DNA of 64,000 nucleotides from Carboxylicivirga fragile. GTDB lineage: Bacteria > Bacteroidota > Bacteroidia > Bacteroidales > Marinilabiliaceae. Both the position numbers and the translations under genes were made by a program. Where the stretch lies: contig JAFMVD010000003.1 in NCBI GenBank assembly GCA_025499625.1, positions 62,001 to 126,000 on the forward strand. The letters run 5' to 3'. Shown piece by piece: positions 53,805-63,265 of the stretch. The notes beneath the pieces are model-generated. The model searched no databases. It worked only from the letters and a program-made list of their open reading frames with translations, and was not told the DNA's origin. Position 1 is the stretch's first letter; every line of letters begins with the position of its first letter.

Positions 53805-54693
53805 AGTTTAACGACTCACCGGTGAGCTTAGTATTATTACCGTTGTTTTCTATGATGTCGATAGTTCTATTAAAGAATAATTTGGATGTTTTTATTGAAA
53901 AATTACCTCCGGGGTGAGAGTTATGAGGCGTCAAGGCGTAATCGTCTTTAAAATATAATCCACCCTCTGTTTGAAGTGCATAAAGGTCCCAAAGGAAAAT
54001 ATTATCATCAGCTTCTGACCATTCATTAATTATCCAATTATGGAATTGTTTAGCTCTTAATGCCTCTTCTTCCGATAAATAGTACTTAACTTGAACTGCA
54101 CCCGTAAAAAGTACGAATTTCGTGTCAGGGAATTGATGCATTTTTTCTTTAAGTGCGTTATATTGAAGTTTGTAGTTAGCAAGCGTTTTCTCCGGAGAAT
54201 TAATATCGGCAGAATCAAGATCAGCTTTAATGTTACTTGCTGGATAACAATGTTTAAAAATAATTACTTGATATTCTTTAGCCAAAATTTCTAAAGTTGG
54301 TTCTTCCATGAATGGTTCAGAACCTGCATTTTTCACCCAAATATTATAATAGTCGTAAGGATAATTATTCCATCCATATGGTGCGCGTTTAGGAAAAGCT
54401 TGTTCAGTAATTTTATAATTCGTATTGTTTTCAGAGTTATAATTATTCATGAAAATTGGCAACTGAGGATCCTTTGTCAGTTTTTGAGCCAATTTTTTAC
54501 TTACTCTGGTAATTGCTTTAATAAAGAATGTGCGTTTTGTTCCGTTCCATATATTATTGCCAGTACTATGATGGAGAAAGATAATATTCATATCTGAGTT
54601 TTTTTTACTATTATTTGTTTTATCAACCTCATTGCAAGAGTAAAATGTTATTGATGGTATTAATATAATCAGAAAAGAAATTAAATATTTCAT
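53803..54693 (-). CDS. SGNH-like lipoprotein
   Basis: 296 residues from ATG 54693, chosen because it gives a normal lipoprotein signal (MKYLISFLIILIPSITFYSC, Cys20); a longer frame to 54804 adds 37 residues without signal features. Seen: NIIFLHHSTGNNIWNG, a Ser-containing block close to those of SGNH/GDSL-like proteins, VIIFKHCYPASNI in the middle, LFTGAVQVKYYL, and HNSHPGGNFSIKTSKLFF near the C-terminus with the expected late His. A lipid-anchored esterase or acyl-binding protein is a reasonable inference. The physical neighbours (T9SS SGNH-like protein and MBOAT 3) support an acyl-related role. Confidence 0.7.
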   Translation of the reverse strand: MKYLISFLIILIPSITFYSCNEVDKTNNSKKNSDMNIIFLHHSTGNNIWNGTKRTFFIKAITRVSKKLAQKLTKDPQLPIFMNNYNSENNTNYKITEQAFPKRAPYGWNNYPYDYYNIWVKNAGSEPFMEEPTLEILAKEYQVIIFKHCYPASNIKADLDSADINSPEKTLANYKLQYNALKEKMHQFPDTKFVLFTGAVQVKYYLSEEEALRAKQFHNWIINEWSEADDNIFLWDLYALQTEGGLYFKDDYALTPHNSHPGGNFSIKTSKLFFNRTIDIIENNGNNTKLTGESLN

Positions 54694-54732
54694 GTGCATA
54701 GCATTAATTGAAACCATGGGTTTTGAGATAAA

Positions 54733-54740
54733 CAAAGTTA
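54733..54740 (-). promoter_or_regulatory. Candidate -7 element for the SGNH-like lipoprotein gene
   Basis: On the minus strand TAACTTTG matches TAnnTTTG about 40 bp upstream of the chosen start at 54693. No convincing -33 TTTG was found at the right spacing. It also supports the internal start, because the longer frame would begin upstream of this element. Confidence 0.35.
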
Positions 54741-54820
54741 TAATATTAATGTTTATTTCATTCGAATGATACAATTTATTCCACATCGGATTGAACGACT
54801 GCATATATTTCCTTTATATA

Positions 54821-54860
54821 AACAAAAGGCTATCTGAAAATTTCAGATAGCCTTTTGTTC
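54821..54860 (-). terminator. Terminator after the beta-helix protein gene
   Basis: Near-perfect 19-bp inverted repeat (54821-54839 with 54841-54859) around one central base. Read on the minus strand it starts 17 bp after the stop codon at 54876, and the distal arm ends in a T-rich TTTTGTT sequence. Confidence 0.85.
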
Positions 54861-54875
54861 TATTTTCATCTCTGC

Positions 54876-57368
54876 TTATTGATAAAAAGACTGCTTTGTT
54901 ACATTTAGAATAATAACAGCACTTTGGTCGCTTACTTCTACCGTGTAATTACCAGCAGGAAGGCTAGACAGGTTTAGCACTGCCTTGTTTTTACCCTTAC
55001 TTGTTTGATAGGTGTCTATTAAACCAACTTTACCTATTTCATCTTTTACCGTAAAAATAATTGACTTGACTTCAGGATACATAAATTCGATAGCAAACAA
55101 ATCAACTGTTGGATTTGGTAATCCAGATAAAATCTCGAATTTAATTACTTCTTCTTTCATAAGAACTTCAACATAGCAATCTACAGAATTTGTACCGTCG
55201 TACAATGAAACTCTATAATCTCCTTTGTCTAAGCCTATTAAACTGAGGCTCGATTCATTATTTCCTTTTACAGCAGCTTCGGTTTTATTTCTTACTCTAG
55301 AACCGGTAGAGCTAAAGACTTCAATCTCAACATTACCATCTTCAGGTACAAAGTAGGTTACATTGAATATGTCATAAGTGGTTTCTGTTGAACTAATAAT
55401 TTCAATTTGCTCAACTGGTGGAGGATTATCATCCTCTAATGTTACAGAACAAGAAACCTTTGTTATTCCATCATCTAAGGTTATAGTATATTGTCCTAAC
55501 GTTTCATTAGTTAAATCAACGGTAGTTTGATTATTTTCACCTTCTGTAGCATCGTGATCAAACGATACCACCTGCGTACCATCTGAGAAATTAGCACTTA
55601 CAGCTACTTTTTGAGTGTTTGGCGAAAAGTAAGTTATTGTTACCAAACCTGTTGTTGGATTAGGGGTATATTCATTAATTTCTAACTGTCTCGGTTTGCT
55701 AATAGTTATAGTTTTAGAAACTGAAGCCTTGATGTTTTCATTATCCGTAATGGTTAATTTCACTATGTAAGAACCTTCTTCTGTATAACTATGCGAAGAA
55801 TTTACTCCTGTTCCTTCTTGTTCATCTCCGTAATCCCAAGTGTAACTTACAATATTACCATCATCACTTGAAGCTGAAGCATCAAAGCTTATTAATTCAT
55901 CTATCTCAGCGTTAGTTGGATTAGCCGTAAATTTTGCTGTGGGTGCTCCTCCATCATATTCAAATACGCCAATGTCCGGAGCATTTCCGTTATATTCATT
56001 TCCATAGTCTGTTCCAGCGTCAATTAAATCTGAACCTGCAACAAGTTTAAAGAAATTAACATCAGGAAGTGAGCCATCAGCTTTTCGGGGAGACGATAAT
56101 TCGTTGATATCTACACTAACAAAGTCATCATCAGTTACGGTACATACATCATTAGGTATTTTGTAGGGAACACTTCCTTTTGCAAAATCCCAGTTACACG
56201 TATAAATTGGATATCCCCATTCGAATATTCCCATTTGTCTACTTGTGTTTTCGTAAGTGATACAATTGTAAAACTCAGTATCGTGCCATGGTTTACTTTT
56301 GTTACCAAAACTAAATATACCTTCTTCGTTCTTGTAGAATAAGGTATTGTAAACCCTTGCATTATTACGATAATATGGCGTGTAATCTAATGCGTGTATA
56401 GCAAAGCGCAGATTACCTGCCGAAATACAGTTGTACATCTCCCAATTGGAGAATTCGATAGTGTCTCGTACACCTCCGAGTTTAAATCCGTTACCATCAT
56501 CAACCGGAGCTCCATTAATACCATCAAAATTCACTCCATTATGAAAGGACCAACAATTCTTAACTATTTTTTTTCCAGGACCACTTGCGTCGAGACCATC
56601 ATCTGAACAATTCCAGAAACGGCAGCCTTCGTATAATAAAAGTCCACCAACTTCACAATCACTTTTAACTCCGTCACTCATATTAAATGGGTGACTCATT
56701 AGTGTATCTGCTAAATTATAGAAATCACAATTTATCCAACGAGTGGTATCAGATTCTATTCCTAAATAACCAACTATACTACTACATCCCATTCCACGTC
56801 CGCCTAAATCATGTATCTTTAAATTTTCAAAGGTGCGATAACTTGCGGTAGCACTTGTAATACCTTGAATTTGAACACCAGATCTACCGTGAGACCAAAT
56901 GTTTTTTATTTCAAGACCACGTAACGTAATGTGGTGAACTGAATGCATTGATATACCAACTAAGTAGTTGCCATCAGGTTTTATATGTCTACAATCTAAA
57001 ATTGGATATTCTCCAGGATAATTTAAGTATTTAATAGGCTTTCCTTCTTCACCAGAGTATCCTCTTGGTTTGCTCGGGTGATATTCTCCTAGAGGGTCGA
57101 TCAGGCAAATAGCTGCCTGAAATTCAACTTCTTTAGGATACCATGTGCCGCCCCTGAAATATACAACATCACCTGGTTTTGCTGTTAGAAATGCTTGTTG
57201 CCATGTGGCAAATGGATGAGCATAACTACCATCATTACTATCACTAGCTTCACCCATGTCTGAGTATGAATGACCTTTTGGCGCCACATAATAATCTCCC
57301 CCTATATCCTGCGCATTTGCTGATATTACGGTTGACAGGATTAATATTGTTAATATAATTCTTCTCAT
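54876..57368 (-). CDS. Secreted beta-helix/PKD protein with three C-terminal sorting-like domains
   Basis: 830 residues. Seen: Sec signal (1-20, ending ANAQ); a right-handed parallel beta-helix region (about 20-440) beginning YYVAPKGHSYSDMGEASDSN and DGSYAHPFATWQQAFLTA, of the pectate-lyase/DUF1565-like kind; a PKD domain (about 475-560) with SFDASASSDDGNIVSYTWDY; then three related modules of about 85 residues, the first and third with PNPT starts, each ending in a G-x-Y-x-V/I-x-L/V strand. The last is a T9SS sorting domain. The beta-helix suggests glycan binding or lyase activity, but no catalytic set was recognised. Likely in an operon with the gene at 57434. Confidence 0.8.
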   Translation of the reverse strand: MRRIILTILILSTVISANAQDIGGDYYVAPKGHSYSDMGEASDSNDGSYAHPFATWQQAFLTAKPGDVVYFRGGTWYPKEVEFQAAICLIDPLGEYHPSKPRGYSGEEGKPIKYLNYPGEYPILDCRHIKPDGNYLVGISMHSVHHITLRGLEIKNIWSHGRSGVQIQGITSATASYRTFENLKIHDLGGRGMGCSSIVGYLGIESDTTRWINCDFYNLADTLMSHPFNMSDGVKSDCEVGGLLLYEGCRFWNCSDDGLDASGPGKKIVKNCWSFHNGVNFDGINGAPVDDGNGFKLGGVRDTIEFSNWEMYNCISAGNLRFAIHALDYTPYYRNNARVYNTLFYKNEEGIFSFGNKSKPWHDTEFYNCITYENTSRQMGIFEWGYPIYTCNWDFAKGSVPYKIPNDVCTVTDDDFVSVDINELSSPRKADGSLPDVNFFKLVAGSDLIDAGTDYGNEYNGNAPDIGVFEYDGGAPTAKFTANPTNAEIDELISFDASASSDDGNIVSYTWDYGDEQEGTGVNSSHSYTEEGSYIVKLTITDNENIKASVSKTITISKPRQLEINEYTPNPTTGLVTITYFSPNTQKVAVSANFSDGTQVVSFDHDATEGENNQTTVDLTNETLGQYTITLDDGITKVSCSVTLEDDNPPPVEQIEIISSTETTYDIFNVTYFVPEDGNVEIEVFSSTGSRVRNKTEAAVKGNNESSLSLIGLDKGDYRVSLYDGTNSVDCYVEVLMKEEVIKFEILSGLPNPTVDLFAIEFMYPEVKSIIFTVKDEIGKVGLIDTYQTSKGKNKAVLNLSSLPAGNYTVEVSDQSAVIILNVTKQSFYQ

Positions 57369-57433
57369 CTCTCTATGATTTGCTAAATGGTAATTATAAT
57401 TAAGTCTAAGCTCTTATTAAGAATTAAAATTTA

Positions 57434-58720
57434 CTATTTCTTAATAAACTTCGTGGTTGCTTGTCCTGATTCTAAGGTAACAATTGCGATATAAACGCCA
57501 GCTTGAAGGGTGCTAACATTGATGGCTTGATATATGTTAGGAAGTTGCTGTTGGAGTACTAAGGCTCCATCCATGCTATAAATTTCAAGTTGTTTAGCAT
57601 CACCTGTAAAAGTGAGGTTGATCTCTTTGTCAGCTGGGTTTGGATAAATGATTAAATCCTGGTTTGGTGTAGTTTCTTCTTCCTCTATATCATTAACTTT
57701 TTTGTAGTGATAAACAGTTTTAGAATGACTTTCCCATGTGTTAAGTGATGAATTTGGGTAAAATGTTATTTCTTCTGTTTTAATTCCATCAACATTATAA
57801 ACTATGTTGTCAATTCTATGAGGAAGCCATTCTTCATTAGTATTATCCCAATAATCTCTTTTTATTTCAAAAACATTACCACTATTGTCGCTGGTTTCTG
57901 TCACCCTCATGGTTTTCATCCATGCATTGGATTCTTCATTCCAACTTTCACTTACTTTAATGGTAATATTATTTTGAGAATTATCTATTGTGTTTCGATT
58001 TATAATTTTCCACTCATTATTAGTGTTATCCCAATCAATGATTTGCTCACTTAACAATCCCTCAGAATTATATTCAAGTATACATTCGTATTCGTCAAGT
58101 AATTCTCCCGATTCTTTATTATACGATTTATTATTGACTTGTAATAAATTGCCTTCACCATCATATTGGCAACTATAATTCCAGTAGTCTTTAAGTTGAG
58201 AAGTAGATTCGTCTAATTTTCTTGTTTGGTAAGAAGCAAGTTTTCCTTCAGAATTGTAGTTTTGATCTTGTTGCCATATTTCCTCCCAATTATTTGCAGA
58301 CCATTCTGAATAGGCAATTTTTAATTCGTTCTTGTTTTCATCTTGAATAAAGTGTTTTTTCCAAACCTTATTCCACATATTATTATTCCAATTTTGAATT
58401 TCTTTAGTCCAAGATTTGGATTCGTCAGTATAAGTATAAAAAATTTGACTTCTATTAGACCATGTATTGCTTTGGAAAGCTTGTGTGTGTGATTCTTTTA
58501 TTTTACGATTATCATTATAAATAAATGATGTTTTACTATCAACTAACCATTCTCCATTGTTTTCTGAAAATGTGAAAGTTGAGTCCAATTGATAATACAC
58601 CTCTTCAGAGAGTTGAATTACCTGAACGTCATTCATTGTTCCAGATTGAGTATCAAGTTGTGCGCTAACACTCACTATACATGCCACATAGGCCGCCACT
58701 AAAGTTACTATACTTTTCAT
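57434..58720 (-). CDS. Secreted repeat protein with T9SS sorting tail
   Basis: 428 residues from ATG 58720, which gives a Sec signal peptide (MKSIVTLVAAYVACIVSVSA); a frame to 58759 adds 13 poorly fitting residues. Seen: four to six degenerate repeats of about 40 residues rich in Trp, Asn and Tyr, with the pattern W-x(n)-N-x-W followed by a Y-x-Y-x(n)-G-x-L strand, resembling YD-like/RHS-like beta repeats. The C-terminal 75 residues start IIYPNPADKEINLTFTGDA and end ATTKFIKK, a clear T9SS type A sorting domain. No catalytic motif; likely a surface adhesin or structural protein. Followed 65 bp later by the beta-helix gene. Confidence 0.8.
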   Translation of the reverse strand: MKSIVTLVAAYVACIVSVSAQLDTQSGTMNDVQVIQLSEEVYYQLDSTFTFSENNGEWLVDSKTSFIYNDNRKIKESHTQAFQSNTWSNRSQIFYTYTDESKSWTKEIQNWNNNMWNKVWKKHFIQDENKNELKIAYSEWSANNWEEIWQQDQNYNSEGKLASYQTRKLDESTSQLKDYWNYSCQYDGEGNLLQVNNKSYNKESGELLDEYECILEYNSEGLLSEQIIDWDNTNNEWKIINRNTIDNSQNNITIKVSESWNEESNAWMKTMRVTETSDNSGNVFEIKRDYWDNTNEEWLPHRIDNIVYNVDGIKTEEITFYPNSSLNTWESHSKTVYHYKKVNDIEEEETTPNQDLIIYPNPADKEINLTFTGDAKQLEIYSMDGALVLQQQLPNIYQAINVSTLQAGVYIAIVTLESGQATTKFIKK

Positions 58721-59280
58721 TTCAACAATAATTGAGGTGTTTAGCACATAGTACGGCATAAATTAAAAATGGTTATCAATCATCAAATAAAATTGTGAAT
58801 TAAAGTAATAAATAGTGGCATTAAAATATAAATAAATAGTGTTCGTCAAATCAATTTAAGCTCCTAATAAAGTTAAAGTCTTAGAATGTATTTAGCCCTT
58901 AACTTCAATAAAATTAGTCTGTCTATGATGATTGTAAAACAAAAGGAGTTTATCACAGTTTGTGCAATAAATGAAAACTATAATGAAATTATTAGCTTGA
59001 AAAATAAATTTATTTTTTTAAACACGCTAAATAAAATACATTAATAACACACTTTTCTTTACGGTTTGTGAAAATAGTAAATACTTTTTTATAAGGGTAC
59101 CCATTTGTTTATAAAAAACCAAAGATTGTTGATAAAAAAATAATCAAGAGATGTTATGTCTGTTTGAATAATGGGCTGAAGGTGATAGAATTGTTAAATT
59201 TCCTAGTGTCAGAGGGGAATTGGTGTGATAGTAGTGTGGTAGAGTAATTTAATTTATTAATTGGTGAATATCTGTTAATT

Positions 59281-59371
59281 CAACCCTTGTCAGGGTTGTT
59301 TTAATATGTTTGGAAGTATCCCCGAGTTGCAACTCGGACTTATTAACATTAAATCCCGTTGGGATTTTACA
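59281..59371. repeat. Cluster of three REP-like palindromes
   Basis: CAACCCT-TGTC-AGGGTTG (59281-59298), the perfect 16-bp palindrome CCGAGTTGCAACTCGG (59332-59347), and AAATCCC-GTT-GGGATTT near 59351-59367. They are more GC-rich than the surroundings and closely spaced. The layout resembles REP/BIME clusters mobilised by RAYT transposases. Confidence 0.5.
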
Positions 59372-59541
59372 GAGTAATGGAATAGTTTGGAAATCAGCAA
59401 TGCCAAATTATCATAGATGTCAATTTCTGGAATACCAGCTAAATGCAATTCGAAGCCCTGACGCAGACCAAACCATGATTTTTATAATAATTAGATTGTC
59501 ACTGTTGTAAAGTAATATGACGCTTGTGAGTGTTTTGTAAA

Positions 59542-59580
59542 TAAATCTAATATCTCTAAATCTAAAATCTAACGATCTAT
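59542..59580. repeat. Degenerate TCT-phased repeat array
   Basis: TCT trinucleotides occur at 59546, 59553, 59561, 59568 and 59576, that is every 7-8 bp, within A-rich sequence of AAATCTA type. It ends at the stop codon of the dehydratase gene, as tracts A-C abut gene ends or starts elsewhere in the window. Confidence 0.4.
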
Positions 59581-59582
59581 AT

Positions 59583-61493
59583 TTAACTAGCACTGCTTTC
59601 GAATTGTTTATCTAGCTCAGCGAATTCGCTATTCTGAGACTTGTATTCAGGAACTAAAGCTTTCATTCTAGTAACAAGAAGTTTTGGGTTTTCAATTTGA
59701 AGTGCAAGCATCATTTCTTCAATCTGTTTATTTACTTTTTTATGATCATGCTTCCTCACTTTTCCGATCATTATCTTTTTGTGGTGAGTAGGCAAGGTGT
59801 TTTCCTTAGAAGCTAGAAGCTCTTCATATAATTTCTCACCTGGTCGTAACCCTGTATATTTTATTTTTATATCCTCATCAACCTTTAATCCAGATAGTCG
59901 TATCATTTCAGTAGCCAAGTTTACAATCTTAACAGGTTCTCCCATATCAAATAGGAAAATCTCTCCACCTTCACCCATGAAACCTGCTTCTAAAACTAAT
60001 TGACATGCTTCAGGTATTGTCATAAAATAGCGTGTGATATCTTTATGAGTGACTGTTAAAGGTCCTCCTTGTTCTATTTGTTTTTTAAATAGTGGCACCA
60101 CTGAACCATTAGAACCAAGAACATTACCAAAGCGTGTTGTTATGAAAGCTGTATTAATGTCCTGCCTTTGTGATAGAGCTTGAATATAGATTTCGCATAT
60201 TCTTTTCGAGGTTCCCATGACATTTGTTGGGTTTACCGCCTTATCAGTAGATATCATTACAAATTTCTCAACCTTGTGTCTTACAGCTAAATCTGCTAAC
60301 ACTTTAGCCCCTCCAATATTAACTCTAATCGCTTCATAAGGGTATGCTTCCATTAGTGGAACATGCTTGTAAGCAGCAGCATTAAACACTATTTCTGGTT
60401 TATATTCTTCAAAAATATCATTTAAACGTTTTTTATTGGTAACATCAGCCAAAACCACTTCGAATGGCGCATCACTGTGACTGAGTAGCAGTTCTTGTTG
60501 TAAATCATATAATGCAGACTCCGCAATGTCAACCATAATAATTTTCTGAATTGAAAAACGCAACAATTGCCTTACTATTTCAGATCCAATAGAACCCGCT
60601 GCACCAGTTACTAAAATAACCTTACCATCGAGTCCCATCATAATACGACCAAGATTTAATTGTATTTCATCTCGACCGAGAATATCTTCAATTCTGATGT
60701 CCCTAATTTGTTTCTCATTTGAAATACCATTTACCCAATTACCAACAGAAGGCATCACTTTTAGTTTCCAACCTTTATCGAGACAATCTTTCGTTATTTC
60801 ATGCTTTTTCTGGACACTAATTTTTTTAATAGCTAATATAACGCTATGAACTTGTTTATCTTCGTTTATTTCCAGTGCTTTTTTCCACGACATAACTGGA
60901 CAAGAATGAAGCATAATGTTCCATTTTGAAGCTTTATCATCAATAAAGCCAACAACATTATAGTGGTTGTCTTTATCATTTTTAATGGCTTCCATTGTAA
61001 TCTGTCCCATATCACCTGCACCATATATTAGCACATTATGCGACGTTTGTTTCTTAGTTAAGAATATGTACATTTCTTTTACAATCATTCTAAAGCCAAT
61101 CGTCAGTATTATGGATAGAAAGAAATGAAGCATCAAAACTAGCCTAGATACTCGTATCCAAGCTAAATCGTATTTTATAATTATTTGGTTGGCAGCTAGT
61201 AGGAATATGAAAGCTCCAAGGCAAGTTATTGCCATAAGCTTAAATTCACTATAATTACTATGTCTGATAACTCCTTTAAAAGATCCAGAAATAAGAAATG
61301 CAATTAGAAATACAAAAACAACCCATAGACTACTTAGAATAATATTAGAAGCAGAATAGGATGAAAGTAATACGTTCAATCTTACGATATAAGCTAGGAT
61401 GTATGCATTTATTACAATAACTAGATCAATCAATAGTATTAACCAAGGTGAGACTATTCGTCCGTTAAAAATATTTAATAATAATGATTTCAT
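59583..61493 (-). CDS. Membrane-bound UDP-GlcNAc 4,6-dehydratase (WbpM/PglF/CapD-like)
   Basis: About 636 residues from ATG 61493 (longer frames start at 61514 or 61556). Seen: four N-terminal membrane helices, a first Rossmann domain (IYGAGDMGQITMEAI), a second (VTGAAGSIGSEIVRQLL), AAYKHVPLMEAYPYEAIRVN, and STDKAVNPTNVMGTSKR. In the last, the usual SDR Tyr is Met, as in PglF/WbpM enzymes that form UDP-4-keto-6-deoxy-GlcNAc. TGLRPGEKLYEEL near the C-terminus also fits. The product is the substrate of the aminotransferase at 47161. It is on the opposite strand to the rest of the pathway and about 11 kb from it. Confidence 0.92.
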   Translation of the reverse strand: MKSLLLNIFNGRIVSPWLILLIDLVIVINAYILAYIVRLNVLLSSYSASNIILSSLWVVFVFLIAFLISGSFKGVIRHSNYSEFKLMAITCLGAFIFLLAANQIIIKYDLAWIRVSRLVLMLHFFLSIILTIGFRMIVKEMYIFLTKKQTSHNVLIYGAGDMGQITMEAIKNDKDNHYNVVGFIDDKASKWNIMLHSCPVMSWKKALEINEDKQVHSVILAIKKISVQKKHEITKDCLDKGWKLKVMPSVGNWVNGISNEKQIRDIRIEDILGRDEIQLNLGRIMMGLDGKVILVTGAAGSIGSEIVRQLLRFSIQKIIMVDIAESALYDLQQELLLSHSDAPFEVVLADVTNKKRLNDIFEEYKPEIVFNAAAYKHVPLMEAYPYEAIRVNIGGAKVLADLAVRHKVEKFVMISTDKAVNPTNVMGTSKRICEIYIQALSQRQDINTAFITTRFGNVLGSNGSVVPLFKKQIEQGGPLTVTHKDITRYFMTIPEACQLVLEAGFMGEGGEIFLFDMGEPVKIVNLATEMIRLSGLKVDEDIKIKYTGLRPGEKLYEELLASKENTLPTHHKKIMIGKVRKHDHKKVNKQIEEMMLALQIENPKLLVTRMKALVPEYKSQNSEFAELDKQFESSAS

Positions 61494-61556
61494 GCTCAAT
61501 AATTGTTTCTTCATTACTCTACAGCTTTCAAGACGGTTGATTTTAAACCGTTTCAC

Positions 61557-61973
61557 CTAACAACTTCGAATAAAGAACTTTTATTAGTAAATAGTATTCT
61601 TCTTGTAAAAAATTAAAGAACTCTAGTTTATATAAGCAATATCATTTATCCTTTTTATGATTTCTACTGCTCTTAACTTAGGTGCAATATATGACATGAT
61701 CGTATAAATAAAGAGTAACTTGAATACTATTTACCTTAGATTATGACGAATGTTCAGTTTGTTTGGTTAAAAGGTAAAAAAACACATATAAAGTTATGGA
61801 AAGCTTATGTGAAATTTATTAAGAGTGTGTAAGAAGGGCTGTAACATATTGATTAAACGTATTTAGTGAATGATCTAGAGCTGTTGAACCGATGTTTTTG
61901 TATGGTTTATGTTTCTAATTTTGAAATACTACATTGAGTTTTGGTCCTCTTGGTGTGTATTATGTACATTATA
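61557..61973. other. Gap between the dehydratase gene and the IS element
   Basis: About 420 bp of AT-rich sequence. No ORF, clear hairpin or paired promoter element was seen; the dehydratase promoter presumably lies here. It is the left flank of an insertion sequence, and would have been contiguous with the sequence at 63321. Confidence 0.5.
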
Positions 61974-62147
61974 ATTCCCCCATATGATTGGACAACTTTT
62001 TCACAAACTTAGTTTTTTTGTTTAAACATCATAAGCTTATTTCATAGTCAATCTAAAGGTTCAGTCAAGGGAGGCAGAGGAACGAGGCCGTTTATATACC
62101 CTTGACGGGTTCTTTGGTTGATTATACTTTTGCTTTTGATGCTTAAA

Positions 62148-63005
62148 TTAAGCCGCACAATACACCTCTTTAGGTCTTTTGTGATTGATTGAACTATGCC
62201 TTCGCACCTCGTTATAATAGATAAAATACCGTTTAATACCTCTATAAACATCAAGTCCATTCTCATATGCATTGAGATAAATATCCTCATATTTCAAACT
62301 TCTCCATAAGCGCTCAATAAAGATATTATCAGTCGCTCGTCCCTTCCCATCCATGCTTATGGTTATATCATTTTCATGTAAATAATTTGTGAATACCTCA
62401 CTAGTAAACTGACTACCTTGATCTGTATTAATTATTTCAGGTAAACCATGCTCAGCTATTGCTTTTTTGACTGTCTCCATACACCATTCTGACTCCATCG
62501 TGTTTGATAATGACCAACCTACGACATATCTACTGTACAAGTCTATAATGGCTATTAGATACATATATCCGTTTTTTATCGGAATGTAAGTAATATCCAG
62601 TGCCCAAACCTGGTTGGTACGATTAACTTCTAGGTTGCGTAGTAGATATGGGTATTTTTTGTGCTTCTTATTGCCTTTGGATGTATGAGGTCCGGGAACA
62701 ATGGCACATATATCCATGAGCTTATAAAGGCGTTCTATTCGTTTTGTATTAATCGAGTAATTCATATCACGGCGAAGCCATTGTGTCATGGTAGGTACTC
62801 CCATGAATGGATACTTCATGTGTTGTTTATCAATTACTTCCATTAATTCTTTATTAAGAGTAGATTCTCTTTTGGGCTTATGGTAATAGCCTGACCTAGA
62901 TAAGGACAGTAGATTACATTGTTTTTTGATACTTAGCTTTTTACTGGCCTTGTTGACTAATGCATGACGTTGGTGCAGCCCAATATTTAGGACAAGGCTT
63001 TCTTT
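62148..63005 (-). CDS. IS3 transposase OrfB (in -1 frame to OrfA)
   Basis: The open frame runs about 285 residues without stop from the frameshift site at 63005, matching the normal OrfB size; the first in-frame ATG is only at 62843. Seen: [20 protein letters not shown] near the start (HTH-like region), then the rve integrase core with [12 protein letters not shown] (Asp 1), [11 protein letters not shown] (Asp 2), and [17 protein letters not shown] (Glu), completing the DDE triad, and [15 protein letters not shown] at the C-terminus. All catalytic residues are present. It is produced as an OrfAB fusion by frameshifting. Confidence 0.92.
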   Translation of the reverse strand, partial: KESLVLNIGLHQRHALVNKASKKLSIKKQCNLLSLSRSGYYHKPKRESTLNKELMEVIDKQHMKYPFMGVPTMTQWLRRDMNYSINTKRIERLYKLMDICAIVPGPHTSKGNKKHKKYPYLLRNLEVNRTNQVWALDITYIPIKNGYMYLIAIIDLYSRYVVGWSLSNTMESEWCMETVKKAIAEHGLPEIINTDQGSQFTSEVFTNYLHENDITISMDGKGRATDNIFIERLWRSLKYEDIYLNAYENGLDVYRGIKRYFIYYNEVRRHSSINHKRPKEVYCAA

Positions 63006-63265
63006 AAAAAATCAATCTCGACTTTTTGCTGACCAATAACTTCAAATAACTTTTGCTTTTCTTTATCCTCATTGACAGAGGATACTTTAGAATCTGATGT
63101 AAAGGCATTAGTTGCATTACTTAGAAACTCTTTTTTCCAATTTGTTATTTGATTGGGATGAAGCTCGTATTTCTTCGCTAATTCAGCTACACTCTCTCGT
63201 TCTTTAACCGCTTCAATAGCTACCTTAGCCTTAAATTCTGATGTGAATTTTCTTCGTGTTCTCAT
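62987..63265 (-). CDS. IS3 transposase OrfA
   Basis: 92 residues. Seen: [19 protein letters not shown] at the N-terminus, [20 protein letters not shown] as the helix-turn-helix, and a C-terminal leucine-zipper-like heptad region ([20 protein letters not shown]). It binds the IS ends and is made in excess over OrfAB. The last codons contain the slippery sequence T TTT TTA at 63011-63005. Confidence 0.92.
   Translation of the reverse strand: MRTRRKFTSEFKAKVAIEAVKERESVAELAKKYELHPNQITNWKKEFLSNATNAFTSDSKVSSVNEDKEKQKLFEVIGQQKVEIDFLKKALS
63005..63011 (-). promoter_or_regulatory. Programmed -1 frameshift site of the IS
   Basis: On the minus strand the codons GAT TTT TTA supply a T TTT TTA heptamer (63011-63005), a classical X-XXY-YYZ slippery sequence. 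Slipping back one base joins OrfA to the OrfB frame, which has no stop from this point to 62148. Confidence 0.7.

Larger units (their letters stand above)
58760..59582 (-). other. Intergenic region with hairpin repeats
   Basis: About 820 bp between two minus-strand genes without a supported gene. The left 500 bp is AT-rich and featureless to my reading. The right part holds a cluster of short palindromes (59281-59371), a possible transposase remnant (59398-59415), and a degenerate TCT heptamer array (59542-59580) just before the dehydratase stop. Confidence 0.55.

Noticed and set aside
59310-59510. 66-codon plus-strand ORF in the dehydratase downstream gap
   Set aside because: It reads through the palindrome cluster, has no convincing homology beyond an MPNYHR stretch, and no ribosome-binding or promoter signal. 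Treated as a possible remnant, not a gene.
62048-62290. 80-codon minus-strand ORF at the left of the IS
   Set aside because: It overlaps the OrfB reading frame in another frame and has no independent homology; a shadow of the transposase.
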